Positions 44,231-53,652 are shown, counted from the first letter of the stretch. The stretch is DNA of 64,000 nucleotides from PALSA-693 sp963780345 (GCA_963780345.1 CAWABU010000005.1:124001-188000); one strand, 5' to 3'. The notes: a model not told the origin generated them from the letters alone. Numbers and translations are program-made.

Positions 44231-44938
44231 CTACTGGCGCCGTTCGCGGACACCTGTAAATGACACCATGCGACGCAACTCGAACCCCATGGCCAGGTAG
44301 AGGCGGATAGCCGTCTCGTTGGTCGCCGCAGCATGCAGGAAGGGACGCTCATCTCGATCGCGGATGGCGCCCGACACCGTCCGCACCAGCCGGGTGCCGA
44401 TCCCCTGACCGCGGAATTCCGCGTCGGTGCACACCGCGCTGATCTCCGTCCAGCCGGCCGGGTTGAGCCTCTGGCCGGCCATGGCGATGAGCGCTCCGCC
44501 CCGACGCAGACCGACGTAGGTGCCCATTTCTATGGTCCGGGGCAGGAAGGGCCCGGGCCGGGTCCGCCCCACCAGCGCCAGCATCTCGGGCACGTCGGAG
44601 GGACGCAGATCGATGAGCTCGGCATCGGTGGTGGATTCGATGCCGGTTCCGTCCATCTGCACGCCGGGTATGGTTTCGGTCACTTCCCAGCCGCGGGGTA
44701 CCTCATCCGGATCGACGATCAGGAATGCGGCCGCACCGCCTAGCAGGCCGGCGAGCGCGGACCAGGAGGACCTGTCGCGGGGGTCGGCCACGGCGCCAAA
44801 CGGGCACACCTCGCGGTGATAGCGCCCGGCCCGCCCGCCATCGACTTCCACCAGGTCGGCCAGACGAGAATGCGCTGCAGACAACGAACTCCAGACCGGG
44901 TTGTCGAGGGGATGGGCATCGAAAGGGGTTGAGCTCAC
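44231..44938 (-). CDS. GNAT-family N-acetyltransferase
   Basis: 235 residues from a GTG at 44938 that overlaps the stop of the upstream gene. The C-terminal half is a GNAT domain with acetyl-CoA loop VCTDAEFRGQGIGTRLV and the end FLHAAATNETAIRLYLAMGF. The N-terminal half (to about 110) resembles a second, degenerate acyltransferase-like region. Its substrate is unknown; as last gene of a flavin-monooxygenase operon it could detoxify or modify a substrate or product. Confidence 0.87.
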   Translation of the reverse strand: MSSTPFDAHPLDNPVWSSLSAAHSRLADLVEVDGGRAGRYHREVCPFGAVADPRDRSSWSALAGLLGGAAAFLIVDPDEVPRGWEVTETIPGVQMDGTGIESTTDAELIDLRPSDVPEMLALVGRTRPGPFLPRTIEMGTYVGLRRGGALIAMAGQRLNPAGWTEISAVCTDAEFRGQGIGTRLVRTVSGAIRDRDERPFLHAAATNETAIRLYLAMGFELRRMVSFTGVRERRQ

Positions 44939-46170
44939 GACCCGGCCCAATGTTCGGCCAGCAGCTCATAGGAGCGGACCCGGTCGGCGTGGTCGTGGGT
45001 CATGGTCGTCACGGCCAGCTCGTCGGCGCCGGTCACCGCCACCAGCCGCTCCAACTGCTCGACCACCCGCCCTGGAGATCCGACAATCTGAGTCGGGATG
45101 CGGTCGGCTACGAGCTCCCTATCCTGGTCCGTCCAGGTATGGGCGGCCGCCTCTTCCTCAGTAGGGAAAGGGATGGCGCCTTCGCCCGACCGGATGCCCA
45201 GGACCCAGGGTCCGTACCCCGCGGCGAGCCGGCGGGCGGCGTCATCGTTGTCGGCTACCACGGCGTCGACCGACACGCAGATGTACGGGCGGTCGAGTTC
45301 GGGGCCAGGGCGAAAAGCAGTCCGGTACGACTGGACGGCCTCCAGGATGGTCGCCGGGCTCACGTGGTAGTTGGCGGCGAACCGCAGAGCCTGGTGGCCA
45401 GCCACCTCGGCGCTCTCTCCCCCGCTGCTGCCCAGGATCCAGATCTGCACCCCGGCGGCTTCACCAGGCGTCACATGCGCCTCCAGACCCCTGGATCGGT
45501 ACTCGCCGCGGAGCAAGGCCAGGATGTCATCGATCTGCTGGGTGTAGCCCGGCGTTATCGCCTCCGGTTGCTGAAGCAGGTCGCGGACCAGGGCGATGCG
45601 GGGGGAGTGCCGGAGCCGCTCCAGAGGGGGCGGGGAGGGAATCAGGACGCCGTCGACCATGTGGGCCTCCTGGGTGGGGCGGCGCCCTGCTGATTTGGAG
45701 GCCGGTCCGGCCCGGCCGGAATCGGCGGCAATCGCATCAGACCCGGTGGCTGCGGACTCCGACCGCTTCGCCGGCGTCGATAAGGCGGGCTCGCCGCCGG
45801 TCGGGGGGCCGGTTCGCCGGGGCGTGCCCCGGGTGCGGCCCAGGCCCAGGTCGAGCCGGCCGGGATAGGCGCAGTCGAGCAGGCCAAACTCCTCGACGAC
45901 CGACAGCGGGGTCCGGTGCCCGAGTTGCACGCCTGCGGAGCCAACCCGGATGGTGCTGCTGGCGGCGGCGGCGAGCCCGATCATGACCGCCGGAGTGGTA
46001 CCGGCCACGCCCGGATTGAGATGGTGCTCGGCAAACCAGTACCGCCCGTAGCCCATCGCTTCGGCCCGGCGAACCAGGTCGATCGAGTGGTGCACGGCCT
46101 CGGCAGCAGTCGCTCCCGACGGCACCGGCACCAGGTCCAGTACCGAAAGGGGGACCCGGCGCCCGGTCAC
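44935..46170 (-). CDS. LLM-class flavin-dependent oxidoreductase (MsnO8-like group)
   Basis: 411 residues. Motifs: SVLDLVPVPSGATAAEAVHH, GYGRYWFAEHHLNPGVAG, RVGSAGVQLGHRTPLSVVEE, RLDLGLGRTRG. A Ser/Ala/Gly-rich insert of about 55 residues after the fourth motif is unusual and low in complexity. FMN- or F420-dependent; substrate unknown. Start and stop both overlap neighbours by 4 bases. Confidence 0.87.
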   Translation of the reverse strand: MTGRRVPLSVLDLVPVPSGATAAEAVHHSIDLVRRAEAMGYGRYWFAEHHLNPGVAGTTPAVMIGLAAAASSTIRVGSAGVQLGHRTPLSVVEEFGLLDCAYPGRLDLGLGRTRGTPRRTGPPTGGEPALSTPAKRSESAATGSDAIAADSGRAGPASKSAGRRPTQEAHMVDGVLIPSPPPLERLRHSPRIALVRDLLQQPEAITPGYTQQIDDILALLRGEYRSRGLEAHVTPGEAAGVQIWILGSSGGESAEVAGHQALRFAANYHVSPATILEAVQSYRTAFRPGPELDRPYICVSVDAVVADNDDAARRLAAGYGPWVLGIRSGEGAIPFPTEEEAAAHTWTDQDRELVADRIPTQIVGSPGRVVEQLERLVAVTGADELAVTTMTHDHADRVRSYELLAEHWAGS

Positions 46171-47573
46171 GAACCTGGTCCTGCATGCGAGCGTCCATCG
46201 GTGGCCTCGACGCCGCCCCGGCCCGGCCCAACAGGGAGCAAACCGAGGTGCTCTCGCAGGGTCATCCCTTCGTAACTGGCGCGAAACACCCCCCGTTCCT
46301 GCAAGAGCGGAACGACGGTGTCAGCGAAGCCATCAAGCCCCCCGGGAGTGATGTGAGGAACGAGGATGAATCCATCGCAGACCTCGTCCCTGACGAATTG
46401 CTCCATCTGGTCGGCGATGGTGGCCGCCGATCCGACGAAAGACTGGCGGGCGCTCACCTCGATCATGAGCTCGCGGATAGAAAGGTTCTTGGCCTCGGCC
46501 AGCTCCCGCCACTGGCTCGCCGTGCTCCGCGGATCTCTGTGCATCCGCACCGAGGCCCGCCCCGGCGCAATCGTCTCGCTCCCGATCAGGGGATCGACGT
46601 CGGGAAGCGGCCCGTCCGGGTCATACCCGGACAGGTCGCGGTTCCAGACCTGCTCCATCAGCTTGATGGCGGTGGCGCCGCTCACCTGTTGTCTTCTGAC
46701 CTGCCGTGACAGCTCCTGGGCCTCAGCGTCGGTGTCAGCCAGCACGAAGGTGGCGGCCGGCATGACGACCAGCTCGTCCGGCCGCCGTCCGTATCGGCTG
46801 AGCCGGCCCTTTACGTCGGCGTAAAAGTCCCGCCCGCTGGCGTAACCGCTGTGCCGGGTGAAGATGGCGTCCGCGGTTTCGGCCGCGAACTCCCGGCCCT
46901 CGTCCGAATCCCCCGCCTGGAGGATCACGGGCCGCCCCTGGGGGCTCCGGGGCACATTGAAATGGCCGGAGATCCGGAACTGGTCGTCGTGGTGATCGAA
47001 AGCTCCGGCTCCGGCGCCGCCATTCGAGAGGAAGGTGCCGGATGCCTTGTCCGCCACGATCTCGTCTCCGTGCCACGAGTCGAACAGCTCCCAGGCCGTC
47101 AGCATGAACTGCTTGGCCCGGCTGTAGCGCTGATCCTGAGGCAGGAAGCCACCGCGGCGGAAGTTCTCCCCCGTGAAGGCATCCCACGAGGTGACCACAT
47201 TCCACCCGGCCCGCCCCGCCGATAGATGGTCCAGGGTGGCGAATTGCCTGGCCACCTCGTACGGTTCGTTGAAGGTGGAGTTGATGGTACCGGTGAGTCC
47301 CAGGCGATCGGTAACAGCAGCCAACGCGGCCAGGATGGTAAAAGTGTCGGGGCGGCCGACCACGTCCAGGTCGTAGATCTGCCCACCCTGTTCCCGCAGG
47401 CGCAGGCCTTCGGCCAGGAAGAAGAAGTCGAAGCACGCCCGCTCCGCAGTGCGGGCCATCTGGGCGAAGGAGCTGAAGTCGATCTGACTCCCCGAGTTTG
47501 GATCGCTCCACACCGTCGTGTTGTTGACGCCGGGGAAATGGGCGGCCAGGTGCATCTGCTTCTTTTCGGTCAT
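46167..47573 (-). CDS. NtaA/SnaA/DszA-family flavin-dependent monooxygenase
   Basis: 468 residues. Family-typical features: LAAHFPGVNNTTVW near the start, FDFFFLAEGLRLREQGG, GLTGTINSTFNEPYEVARQF, GRAGWNVVTSWDAFTGENFRRGG, then GRPVILQAGDSDEGREFAAE. Members use FMNH2 from a partner reductase to cleave C-N or C-S bonds in nitrilotriacetate, EDTA, dibenzothiophene sulfone or pristinamycin. The reductase is encoded in the same operon. Substrate not known. Confidence 0.9.
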   Translation of the reverse strand: MTEKKQMHLAAHFPGVNNTTVWSDPNSGSQIDFSSFAQMARTAERACFDFFFLAEGLRLREQGGQIYDLDVVGRPDTFTILAALAAVTDRLGLTGTINSTFNEPYEVARQFATLDHLSAGRAGWNVVTSWDAFTGENFRRGGFLPQDQRYSRAKQFMLTAWELFDSWHGDEIVADKASGTFLSNGGAGAGAFDHHDDQFRISGHFNVPRSPQGRPVILQAGDSDEGREFAAETADAIFTRHSGYASGRDFYADVKGRLSRYGRRPDELVVMPAATFVLADTDAEAQELSRQVRRQQVSGATAIKLMEQVWNRDLSGYDPDGPLPDVDPLIGSETIAPGRASVRMHRDPRSTASQWRELAEAKNLSIRELMIEVSARQSFVGSAATIADQMEQFVRDEVCDGFILVPHITPGGLDGFADTVVPLLQERGVFRASYEGMTLREHLGLLPVGPGRGGVEATDGRSHAGPGS

Positions 47574-48778
47574 GACTGCGGACCCACGCGTGCATAGCGA
47601 TTGGCCGGACGGGCCAGACCGAAGCGCCCCCGCAAGGTCCCCGGGTCGTCGGTGGTGGGGAAACGCAAGCGACGCTGAAGCTCCGGCACCACTTCGTCGC
47701 AGATGAGCCGCAGGTCATGAGGGATTCCCGCGGGCCGGAGCCGGAAGCCGTCCAGCCCGGCCGGAAACCAGTCCGCCATGAGTTCGACCAGCCCCGTGGG
47801 CGTGCCGACGAAAACCGCGGCATCACTGCGGTAGGGCTGGCCGAGCATCTCGTCGAGTCGGGCCTTGCGGTCCCGGGCCTCGATCAGGGTGGAGCCGAGA
47901 AACACGACGAGATCAGCCAGCACCGCGACCCCTGGAGCTCCCCTGCCGACCTCTCCGTGCAGGTCAGCCAGTTCGGCTGCGATCCGGCCGGCGTCGCCGG
48001 CGTCCCGCGGGGTAATGAACACGACATCCGCGCTACCCAGGGCAAAGCGATACGGAAGGGTTGAATGGGCCAGCGCCATCACCGGAGGCTGACCCTGTGG
48101 GGGGCGAGGGGTGATCGCCGGCCCCTTGACCGAGAACCATCGCCCCGAGAAGTCGATGTAATGCAACTTGGCCCGATCCACGAACCTTCCCGAGGTGACG
48201 TCGCGAATCTCGGCGTCATCCTCCCAGCTGTCCCAGAGGCGCCGCAGGACCTCGACGTAGTCAGCCGCCTCGGCCATCAGATCCTCGACCAGCCCGCTCC
48301 GGACCGCCGGGTCGACGTCCGAATCGATGGCCGGGAACGTTCGCCGACCGAAGTGGGCGGCTTCGTCGGGGCGGGCCGAGACCTGGACCCGCACGCCGGC
48401 TCGGCCCGCACTCACATAGTCGAGGGTGGCGATGGACTTGGAGACATGGAACGGCTCGGTATGGGTGACCGTCACACTGGGCACCAGACCGATCCGGCTG
48501 GTCAACGGGGCCACCCGAGCGGCCACCAGCACGGCGTCCAGGCGGCCCCGGACCCGGTCGGTCCGACGGTCGCCCGCCCGCGGGGCGGACGGCTCGCCCA
48601 GCGAATCCTCGATGGTCAGGAAGTCCAGCCGGGCCTGCTCGGCCAGGCGAGCCAGCTCGACCCAGTAGTCGGCGCGGCAGAGATCCGACGGCCGCGCCGA
48701 CGGCTCCCTCCAGGCGGCCGGGTGCCACCCGCTGTCATTGAGGGCCACGGCCAGGTGTAGGTGCCGGTCTCCGGTCAC
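47570..48778 (-). CDS. LLM-class flavin-dependent monooxygenase
   Basis: 402 residues: LHLAVALNDSGWHPAAWRE, FLTIEDSLGEPSAP, RIGLVPSVTVTHTEPFHVSK, LDYVSAGRAGVRVQVS, then GQPPVMALAHSTLPYRFALG. Same broad fold as the NtaA group. It lies between the NtaA-like gene and the reductase gene with 4-base overlaps on both sides. Confidence 0.87.
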   Translation of the reverse strand: MTGDRHLHLAVALNDSGWHPAAWREPSARPSDLCRADYWVELARLAEQARLDFLTIEDSLGEPSAPRAGDRRTDRVRGRLDAVLVAARVAPLTSRIGLVPSVTVTHTEPFHVSKSIATLDYVSAGRAGVRVQVSARPDEAAHFGRRTFPAIDSDVDPAVRSGLVEDLMAEAADYVEVLRRLWDSWEDDAEIRDVTSGRFVDRAKLHYIDFSGRWFSVKGPAITPRPPQGQPPVMALAHSTLPYRFALGSADVVFITPRDAGDAGRIAAELADLHGEVGRGAPGVAVLADLVVFLGSTLIEARDRKARLDEMLGQPYRSDAAVFVGTPTGLVELMADWFPAGLDGFRLRPAGIPHDLRLICDEVVPELQRRLRFPTTDDPGTLRGRFGLARPANRYARVGPQS

Positions 48779-49251
48779 GGCAGGAATCTCCTCGCCTCCT
48801 GGACCCAGCCATCGAGGCCCGGCGGATCGTGGTAGTCGCTGTCCAGCAGGTAGAGGCTCCGAACCGGACAGGAGGCGCCGAGTTCAGCCAGCACCGGCCG
48901 GAGGAAGACCTCCGGGGCGAGCGAGTGCAGCCACGCCCCGCCCAGCATGAGCGGAAAGGCCAGTACCCCGCTCAGACTGCCGGTCGCAAACTGATCCAGG
49001 AACAGCTTCAGGATCCCGGTATAGCTGGCCTTGTACGTGGGCGAGGCCACCACCACCGCACCAGCCGACTGGACGGCGGCCACCGCCTCCGTGACCGCCG
49101 GATCACCCCAGCCGAGCAGCCCGGGGCCCAGCTCGACCACGTCGACGACCAGCTGGGGCGGCTCGTCACCGAGTCGGGCCGCCAACCGGATGGCCGCCTC
49201 GAGCGTGTGCGATCGGGGCTTCGGGTTGCCCACCACCACGGCCACGTTCAT
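48775..49251 (-). CDS. NADPH-dependent FMN reductase
   Basis: 158 residues from ATG 49251. Flavodoxin-like fold with the FMN phosphate loop VVVGNPKPRSHT and VVASPTYKASYTGILKLFLD, as in SsuE/MsuE-type reductases. It should supply FMNH2 to the three monooxygenases downstream. It is the first gene of the operon, and its promoter must lie in the long gap to the right. Confidence 0.9.
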   Translation of the reverse strand: MNVAVVVGNPKPRSHTLEAAIRLAARLGDEPPQLVVDVVELGPGLLGWGDPAVTEAVAAVQSAGAVVVASPTYKASYTGILKLFLDQFATGSLSGVLAFPLMLGGAWLHSLAPEVFLRPVLAELGASCPVRSLYLLDSDYHDPPGLDGWVQEARRFLP

Positions 49252-49886
49252 TCCGGGACACCGCTCCCGGTGAGCGGGCCATACCGGCTGCTGGGTCGGA
49301 CCGGACGCTCGGCTGGAAAACTTGATCGAATAAGTCGAGAATCTAGCGGCTGGCCGAGCCCATCGCCAACCCGCCCTGCACCTGCGATGATGCCACATCG
49401 GTTCGGAGCCACCGGTGCTCCTCACTTCGCCACCGATCCCTACCGGCGAGCGGAGGACCCCTCACCACATAAATCCGATCAGCAAGGTAAACTTTCGGGC
49501 CGTGAGGTTACCGCCGTTTCCCAACCCGGTCAACGAGACCTCAGGCCGCGAGCCTGGAAGCCACGCTTGGCATCTGCCTCGGCTGCCATCTCTTCGCCAT
49601 GGCCATGCGGACCGGCGTCGTCTCCGAGTCCACCTGCCGGGCGTGCAGAGATATCTGGTCCCGCTATCCCGACGGCCGGCCGACCGATAGCTAGCCGGAA
49701 GCTCCAACTCCTCGGTCGCCGGTCGGACCGCGCCAACCTGGGCGCGTTTGGTGAGTTTGGGCGCGGTTAGTGTCATTACAGCGCGCGAGACGCGCCCAAA
49801 GCACCAAACGCGCCCAACCAGCCGACGCCGGCCGCCGAGTCACCGGGCCGCCGCCGAGCCGCCAGCCGCCCGGCCTGGACCTCCAT
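49252..49886. other. Long gap with a hairpin and a possible small Cys-rich ORF
   Basis: 635 bases. Besides the hairpin at 49739-49817 there is a plus-strand frame ending at 49694 whose product contains CLGCH and CRACRDIW, a C-x2-C...C-x2-C pattern. It has no good start in frame (first ATG 49599 comes after the first pair), so it may be a frameshifted small zinc-ribbon gene starting at GTG 49501. No other gene is visible. Confidence 0.35.
49739..49817. repeat. Long imperfect hairpin, 15 + 10 base pairs
   Basis: TGGGCGCGTTTGGTG and, after a bulge, TTTGGGCGCG on the left pair with CGCGCCCAAA and CACCAAACGCGCCCA on the right; the loop is about 25 bases. It lies about 70 bases behind the acyl-CoA dehydrogenase stop. 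It may end that transcript, or be a small mobile repeat; no T-run follows. Confidence 0.7.
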
Positions 49887-51038
49887 CTAGCTGAAGGCGT
49901 TGATTCCGGTGAGGTCCCGGCCGATGATGAGCTTCTGGATCTGGCTGGTGCCCTCGTACAGCGTCAGCACCCGGGCATCGCGCAGATACTTGCCCACCGG
50001 GTACTCGTCGATGAACCCGTATCCACCGTGGACCTGGATGGCCTGGTTGGCCACCCGCACCGCGACCTCGCTGGCGAAGTACTTGGCCTTCGACGACGCG
50101 ATCTCAAATGGCTCACCCCGCTGGCAGAGATCGGCCGCCCGCCACACCATCAGCCGGGCCGCGTCGATATCCACCGACATGTCCGACAGCATCTCCTGTA
50201 TGAGCTGGAATCCGGCGATAGGTTTGCCGAACTGCCGGCGCTCCAGGGCGTAGCGGAGACTGGCATCAAGGGCCGCCTGAGCCGTCCCCACCGCGCTCGC
50301 CGCCACGCTCATGCGGCCCTTGGCCAGGGCACTCATGGCGATGCCGAATCCCGTTCCCTCCTCTCCCAGGCGCTGGTGATCGGGCACCCGAACGTCGTCG
50401 AGGAACAGTTCAGCGGTGTCCTGGGCGCGCAACCCCAGTTTTCCCTGCACCGGCCGGGCCGAGAACCCCGGCGACGCCGTGTCCACCAAGAAGGCGGTTA
50501 TGCCCCGCGGTCCAGGGCCGCCCGTGCGAGCGAAGATCAGCGCCAGACCAGCCCAGTTCCCGTTGGTGATAAATAGCTTCTGGCCGGACAGCACCCAGTC
50601 GTCGCCGTCGCGCCCCGCCCTGGTGGTCAGGCTGCCGGGATCGGAACCGTTGCCCGGCTCGGTCAGCCCGAAGCAGCCGAGGATCTCCCCCCCAGCCAAC
50701 CGGGGCACCCACTCGTGCTGCTGCTCGGTCGTCCCGTAGCCGACGATCGACTTGGTTACCAGCCCGAGGCTGACCGAGACCACGCCCCTGACCGAGTTGT
50801 CACCCCGGCCGAGCTCTTCCATCATGAGGACGTAGGAGATGTAGTCGCACGGCGTTCCGCCGAGTTCCTCGGGCAAGGTGGCGCCCAGAAAACCCATCTC
50901 ACCCAACTGGCGAACGATGTCGCGGTCCATGCGTTCGCTGCGATCCCACTCGGCGGCGTGCGGCACCACCGCTTTGTCGACCCATCCCCGGGCGAGATCC
51001 CTGAACGCCTGCTGGTCGTCGGTGAGCGCGAAATCCAT
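49887..51038 (-). CDS. Acyl-CoA dehydrogenase
   Basis: 383 residues, normal length. FAD site CFGLTEPGNGSDPGSL, substrate loop KLFITNGNWAGLALIFA, and catalytic Glu in TLYEGTSQIQKLIIGRDL. VMMEELGRGD and QVHGGYGFIDEYPVGKYLRDA are further family signatures. It catalyses alpha,beta-desaturation of an acyl-CoA, passing electrons to ETF. Chain specificity is unknown. It is monocistronic. Confidence 0.94.
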   Translation of the reverse strand: MDFALTDDQQAFRDLARGWVDKAVVPHAAEWDRSERMDRDIVRQLGEMGFLGATLPEELGGTPCDYISYVLMMEELGRGDNSVRGVVSVSLGLVTKSIVGYGTTEQQHEWVPRLAGGEILGCFGLTEPGNGSDPGSLTTRAGRDGDDWVLSGQKLFITNGNWAGLALIFARTGGPGPRGITAFLVDTASPGFSARPVQGKLGLRAQDTAELFLDDVRVPDHQRLGEEGTGFGIAMSALAKGRMSVAASAVGTAQAALDASLRYALERRQFGKPIAGFQLIQEMLSDMSVDIDAARLMVWRAADLCQRGEPFEIASSKAKYFASEVAVRVANQAIQVHGGYGFIDEYPVGKYLRDARVLTLYEGTSQIQKLIIGRDLTGINAFS

Positions 51039-51219
51039 GTTAAAGCCTCGTTAGTTGCTCCGGCCCGGGGCCGACTCGATCCTTTAGCCTCGCCCTACGG
51101 CTCGATGCGAGGAAACCGGATTTCCGCGTGCCCGCGACATTGTGGTTGGCCGGACTCTAGCCGGGCCGGAAGCTGCGACCACCTGCTGACTGGGATCATC
51201 GAGATGGTTCAGACTCGAA

Positions 51220-52104
51220 TCACTTAGGTTGCACGGTGACGGTCACGGTGTTGTTCGCGGGGTGAAGATCGAGGCCGGTCAGGGCGATGGTGGCGGTAGT
51301 AGCGAAGACACCGGCGGTCGTTGGGCTGGCGGACAACGAGACGGTTGACTGCTGGCCGACACCGAGATCACCGATGTTGCAGTGGGTACTGCCCGAGACC
51401 GGATCTGCGACACATGACCCGATATCGATGGTGGGGTTGCCCACCAGGTGGATTGAGGCGGGGAGGACGTCGTCGAAGGTCACGTCCCCGGCCGGGAGCG
51501 GCCCGTTGTCTTTGATCTGGAAGGTGTAGGTGAAGGTGCCGCCCGGAGGGGGTGAACCGTTGTTCGATGCGCCGCTGATCTGGATGTCGGTCGGCCCGGG
51601 CTGAACGTCCACGCTCAGCGTGGCCTGGTCGCCGATGATGTCGGAGGCGCCGGGCGAGCCAGGGTCCGGTATGGCCGCCGCCACCCCAAAGGGAATGTCG
51701 TAGGTGCCACTGGCGGAAGCCAGGATGGAGAAAGTGGCCGACTCCGAGGCCCCGGGTGCCAGGTTCGGCATCTGGCAATCAAATGACGTGCTTTGATTGC
51801 CGCCCAGTCGCGCGCAGCTGGTGATGTTCTTCAACGCCATGCCCGCCGGCAGAGTCCCCAGCGCAACGACATTGGTTGTGGCGCTGCTGCTGGTGTTGGT
51901 GAAGGTCAGGGTGTAGGTGGAGGCGACGCCGGCCACGACCGGCGGCGGTACGGACAGAGTTACTCCGCCGCTGAGTGAAGTGACACTCTCCGCCGAGGCC
52001 GTGAGCGGGGAGGCGGCGAAGGCTCCGCCCACGGCCAGGGCCGCGGCGACAAGGGCCAGGGAGTAAGGACGGGCGCCCTTGAGAAGAGCCACGGTTCTGA
52101 TCAT
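51220..52104 (-). CDS. Secreted DUF11-repeat surface protein
   Basis: 294 residues from ATG 52104. A signal peptide (LALVAAALAVGGAFAASPLTASAES) is followed by two to three Ig-like DUF11/CARDB-type repeats: VAGVASTYTLTFTNTSSSATTN, then PPPGGTFTYTFQIKDNGPLPAGDVTFDDVLP with typical N-G-P-x-x-A. Low in charged residues. Function unknown; probably secreted or loosely bound to the cell envelope (no sorting signal or C-terminal helix). Confidence 0.8.
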   Translation of the reverse strand: MIRTVALLKGARPYSLALVAAALAVGGAFAASPLTASAESVTSLSGGVTLSVPPPVVAGVASTYTLTFTNTSSSATTNVVALGTLPAGMALKNITSCARLGGNQSTSFDCQMPNLAPGASESATFSILASASGTYDIPFGVAAAIPDPGSPGASDIIGDQATLSVDVQPGPTDIQISGASNNGSPPPGGTFTYTFQIKDNGPLPAGDVTFDDVLPASIHLVGNPTIDIGSCVADPVSGSTHCNIGDLGVGQQSTVSLSASPTTAGVFATTATIALTGLDLHPANNTVTVTVQPK

Positions 52105-52480
52105 TTGGTTTCCGCTCTTTCTTCCTCGTACCTTTCGGGCCGGCACGAGGGATGGTCAACCGCCGCTCCCAGAGAGGAAAAGCACCCAACCCTCCTGTTC
52201 CGGTGTCGCCGTCCACATCTACGAGCGAGTCCCGGTCAGGGATTGCTCGAGCCGCCGCCGAGCCCTCGATGCGGTCCTCGCCTCGCACAGGCGGCGGCTG
52301 GTCGCACCAGGTCGCACCTGGTCGCACAAGCGGCGCCTCGCACCTGGTCACGCCGGGTCGCGCCGGGTCGCGCCGGGTCGCGCCCGGTCACGATCGACGG
52401 CCGGGATTTCCGCGGCATCCGGTCCCTGCCCCTACCTATGATCGACGCATCACCCAGACGGCCAAGATGGAGGTTCCAGA
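52105..52480. other. Divergent gap with decamer tandem repeats
   Basis: 376 bases without a convincing gene between the DUF11 and VOC genes. It contains the repeat array described separately; promoters of both genes must lie here. Confidence 0.5.
52300..52391 (+). repeat. Tandem 10-base repeats (GGTCGCRCCN)
   Basis: Three units at 52300-52329 (GGTCGCACCA, GGTCGCACCT, GGTCGCACAA) and four at 52346-52385 (GGTCACGCCG, GGTCGCGCCG twice, GGTCGCGCCC), plus a partial GGTCACG. One unit equals one helical turn, so repeated binding of one protein to a single DNA face is possible; slippage is the other explanation. Confidence 0.75.
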
Positions 52481-52861
52481 GTGAGCGGTCGAGTTGTGCA
52501 TTTCGAGGTTCCCTTCGACGACGCCGATCGGGCCCGCAGCTTCTACCGGGATGTCTTCGATTGGGCGATCCAGCCGGTTCCGGAGATGGGCTACAACATG
52601 GTGTCCACCGGGCCGACCGGCGACCAGGGACCGAGCGAACCGGGCTACATCGGAGGCGGGATGTTGGAGCGGCAGGAACCGGTCACGGCCCCGGTCATCA
52701 CCCTCGACGTCGACGACATCGACGCCACCCTGGTGGCCGTGGAGAAGCACGGCGGGGCGGCCGTCGGAGAGAAAATGCCGGTCGGCGACATGGGGTTCGC
52801 GGCCTACTTCAAGGACAGCGAGGGCAACCTGATGGGGCTCTGGCAAATCGCCTCACACTGA
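52481..52861 (+). CDS. VOC-family (glyoxalase-like) protein
   Basis: 126 residues from a GTG. One VOC module pair: VVHFEVPFDDADRARSFYRD, then APVITLDVDDIDATLVAVEK and MGFAAYFKDSEGNLMGLWQ with the metal-ligand positions (His, Glu-like) partly kept. Proteins of this type include dioxygenases, resistance proteins and unknowns. The next gene starts 6 bases after its stop. Confidence 0.85.
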   Translation: MSGRVVHFEVPFDDADRARSFYRDVFDWAIQPVPEMGYNMVSTGPTGDQGPSEPGYIGGGMLERQEPVTAPVITLDVDDIDATLVAVEKHGGAAVGEKMPVGDMGFAAYFKDSEGNLMGLWQIASH

Positions 52862-52867
52862 CATGCC

Positions 52868-53359
52868 ATGGCGACCTGGGAAGAGCTAACGGCGGCGGCG
52901 CCGCGGATTGCATCAGTTTTTGCGCGCCGCCACGCAGCCACGGGCAACCTGTGCCTGCTCGGCACCATCAGGCCCGATGGGTTCCCCCGGATCAGCCCCA
53001 TGGAGCCTCGGTTCTTCGAAAACCAGCTGTGGATAGGCGGGATGCCGGGGACGGCGAAGTTTCGAGATCTCGCCCGCGACCCACGATTTTGCTTGCACAC
53101 GGCGACCGTTGACACCGAGGTCAAGGAAGGCGACGCCAAGATCTGGGGACGGGTCCAGGACGTTACCGACGAAGCGCTCCACCAGCGTTACGCCGAAGAT
53201 CTGTTCCAACAGACGGGGTTCGATATTCGCGGCCAAAAGTTCGAGCACTGCTTCCAGGCCCACATTCGCGGTGCGTCAGCCGTCGAGGTGGGCGGCGGCC
53301 ACCTCGACATCACGGTTTGGCAGGAGGGTGGCACCGAGAGAGTGGTGCGCAAGCACTGA
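52868..53359 (+). CDS. Pyridoxamine 5'-phosphate oxidase-fold protein
   Basis: 163 residues. Split-barrel flavin-binding fold: GNLCLLGTIRPDGFPRISPM, LWIGGMPGTAKFRDLARDPR, VKEGDAKIWGRVQDV. Actinobacterial relatives bind F420 or FMN; the cofactor cannot be decided by eye. It is coupled to the VOC gene. Confidence 0.82.
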   Translation: MATWEELTAAAPRIASVFARRHAATGNLCLLGTIRPDGFPRISPMEPRFFENQLWIGGMPGTAKFRDLARDPRFCLHTATVDTEVKEGDAKIWGRVQDVTDEALHQRYAEDLFQQTGFDIRGQKFEHCFQAHIRGASAVEVGGGHLDITVWQEGGTERVVRKH

Positions 53360-53652
53360 ACCCCGCGTCAGTGGTGGTCGCCCTGGCGGCCGAGGGTGTC
53401 GACAGGGGTCGCCCCCGGGCGGGTCCATTGCGGAACGGGCCGGCCGGTCGGGCCCCAGGTGGCGACGCCGTCGGCGTCTGTGCGCCAACACCAGCAGATC
53501 GGCGCACCATGCCCACCGACGGGGAAGCCGGCTTGAGGGACCTCGGGAACGACGACTCCAGCTACCACCACTCCAGCTAAGACGACTCACCGTGCCGCGA
53601 CTCATCGACGGACGGCCTCCGACGGCTGCTGACGGACACCCCGAAGGGAATA

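Noticed and set aside
52300..52391. CRISPR array
   Set aside because: Units are 10 bases, mostly without spacers, and no cas gene is near.
53360..53652. Open frames in the gap before the cyclase-ATPase gene
   Set aside because: Arg/Gly/Pro-rich frames without ribosome binding site or domain; treated as non-coding.
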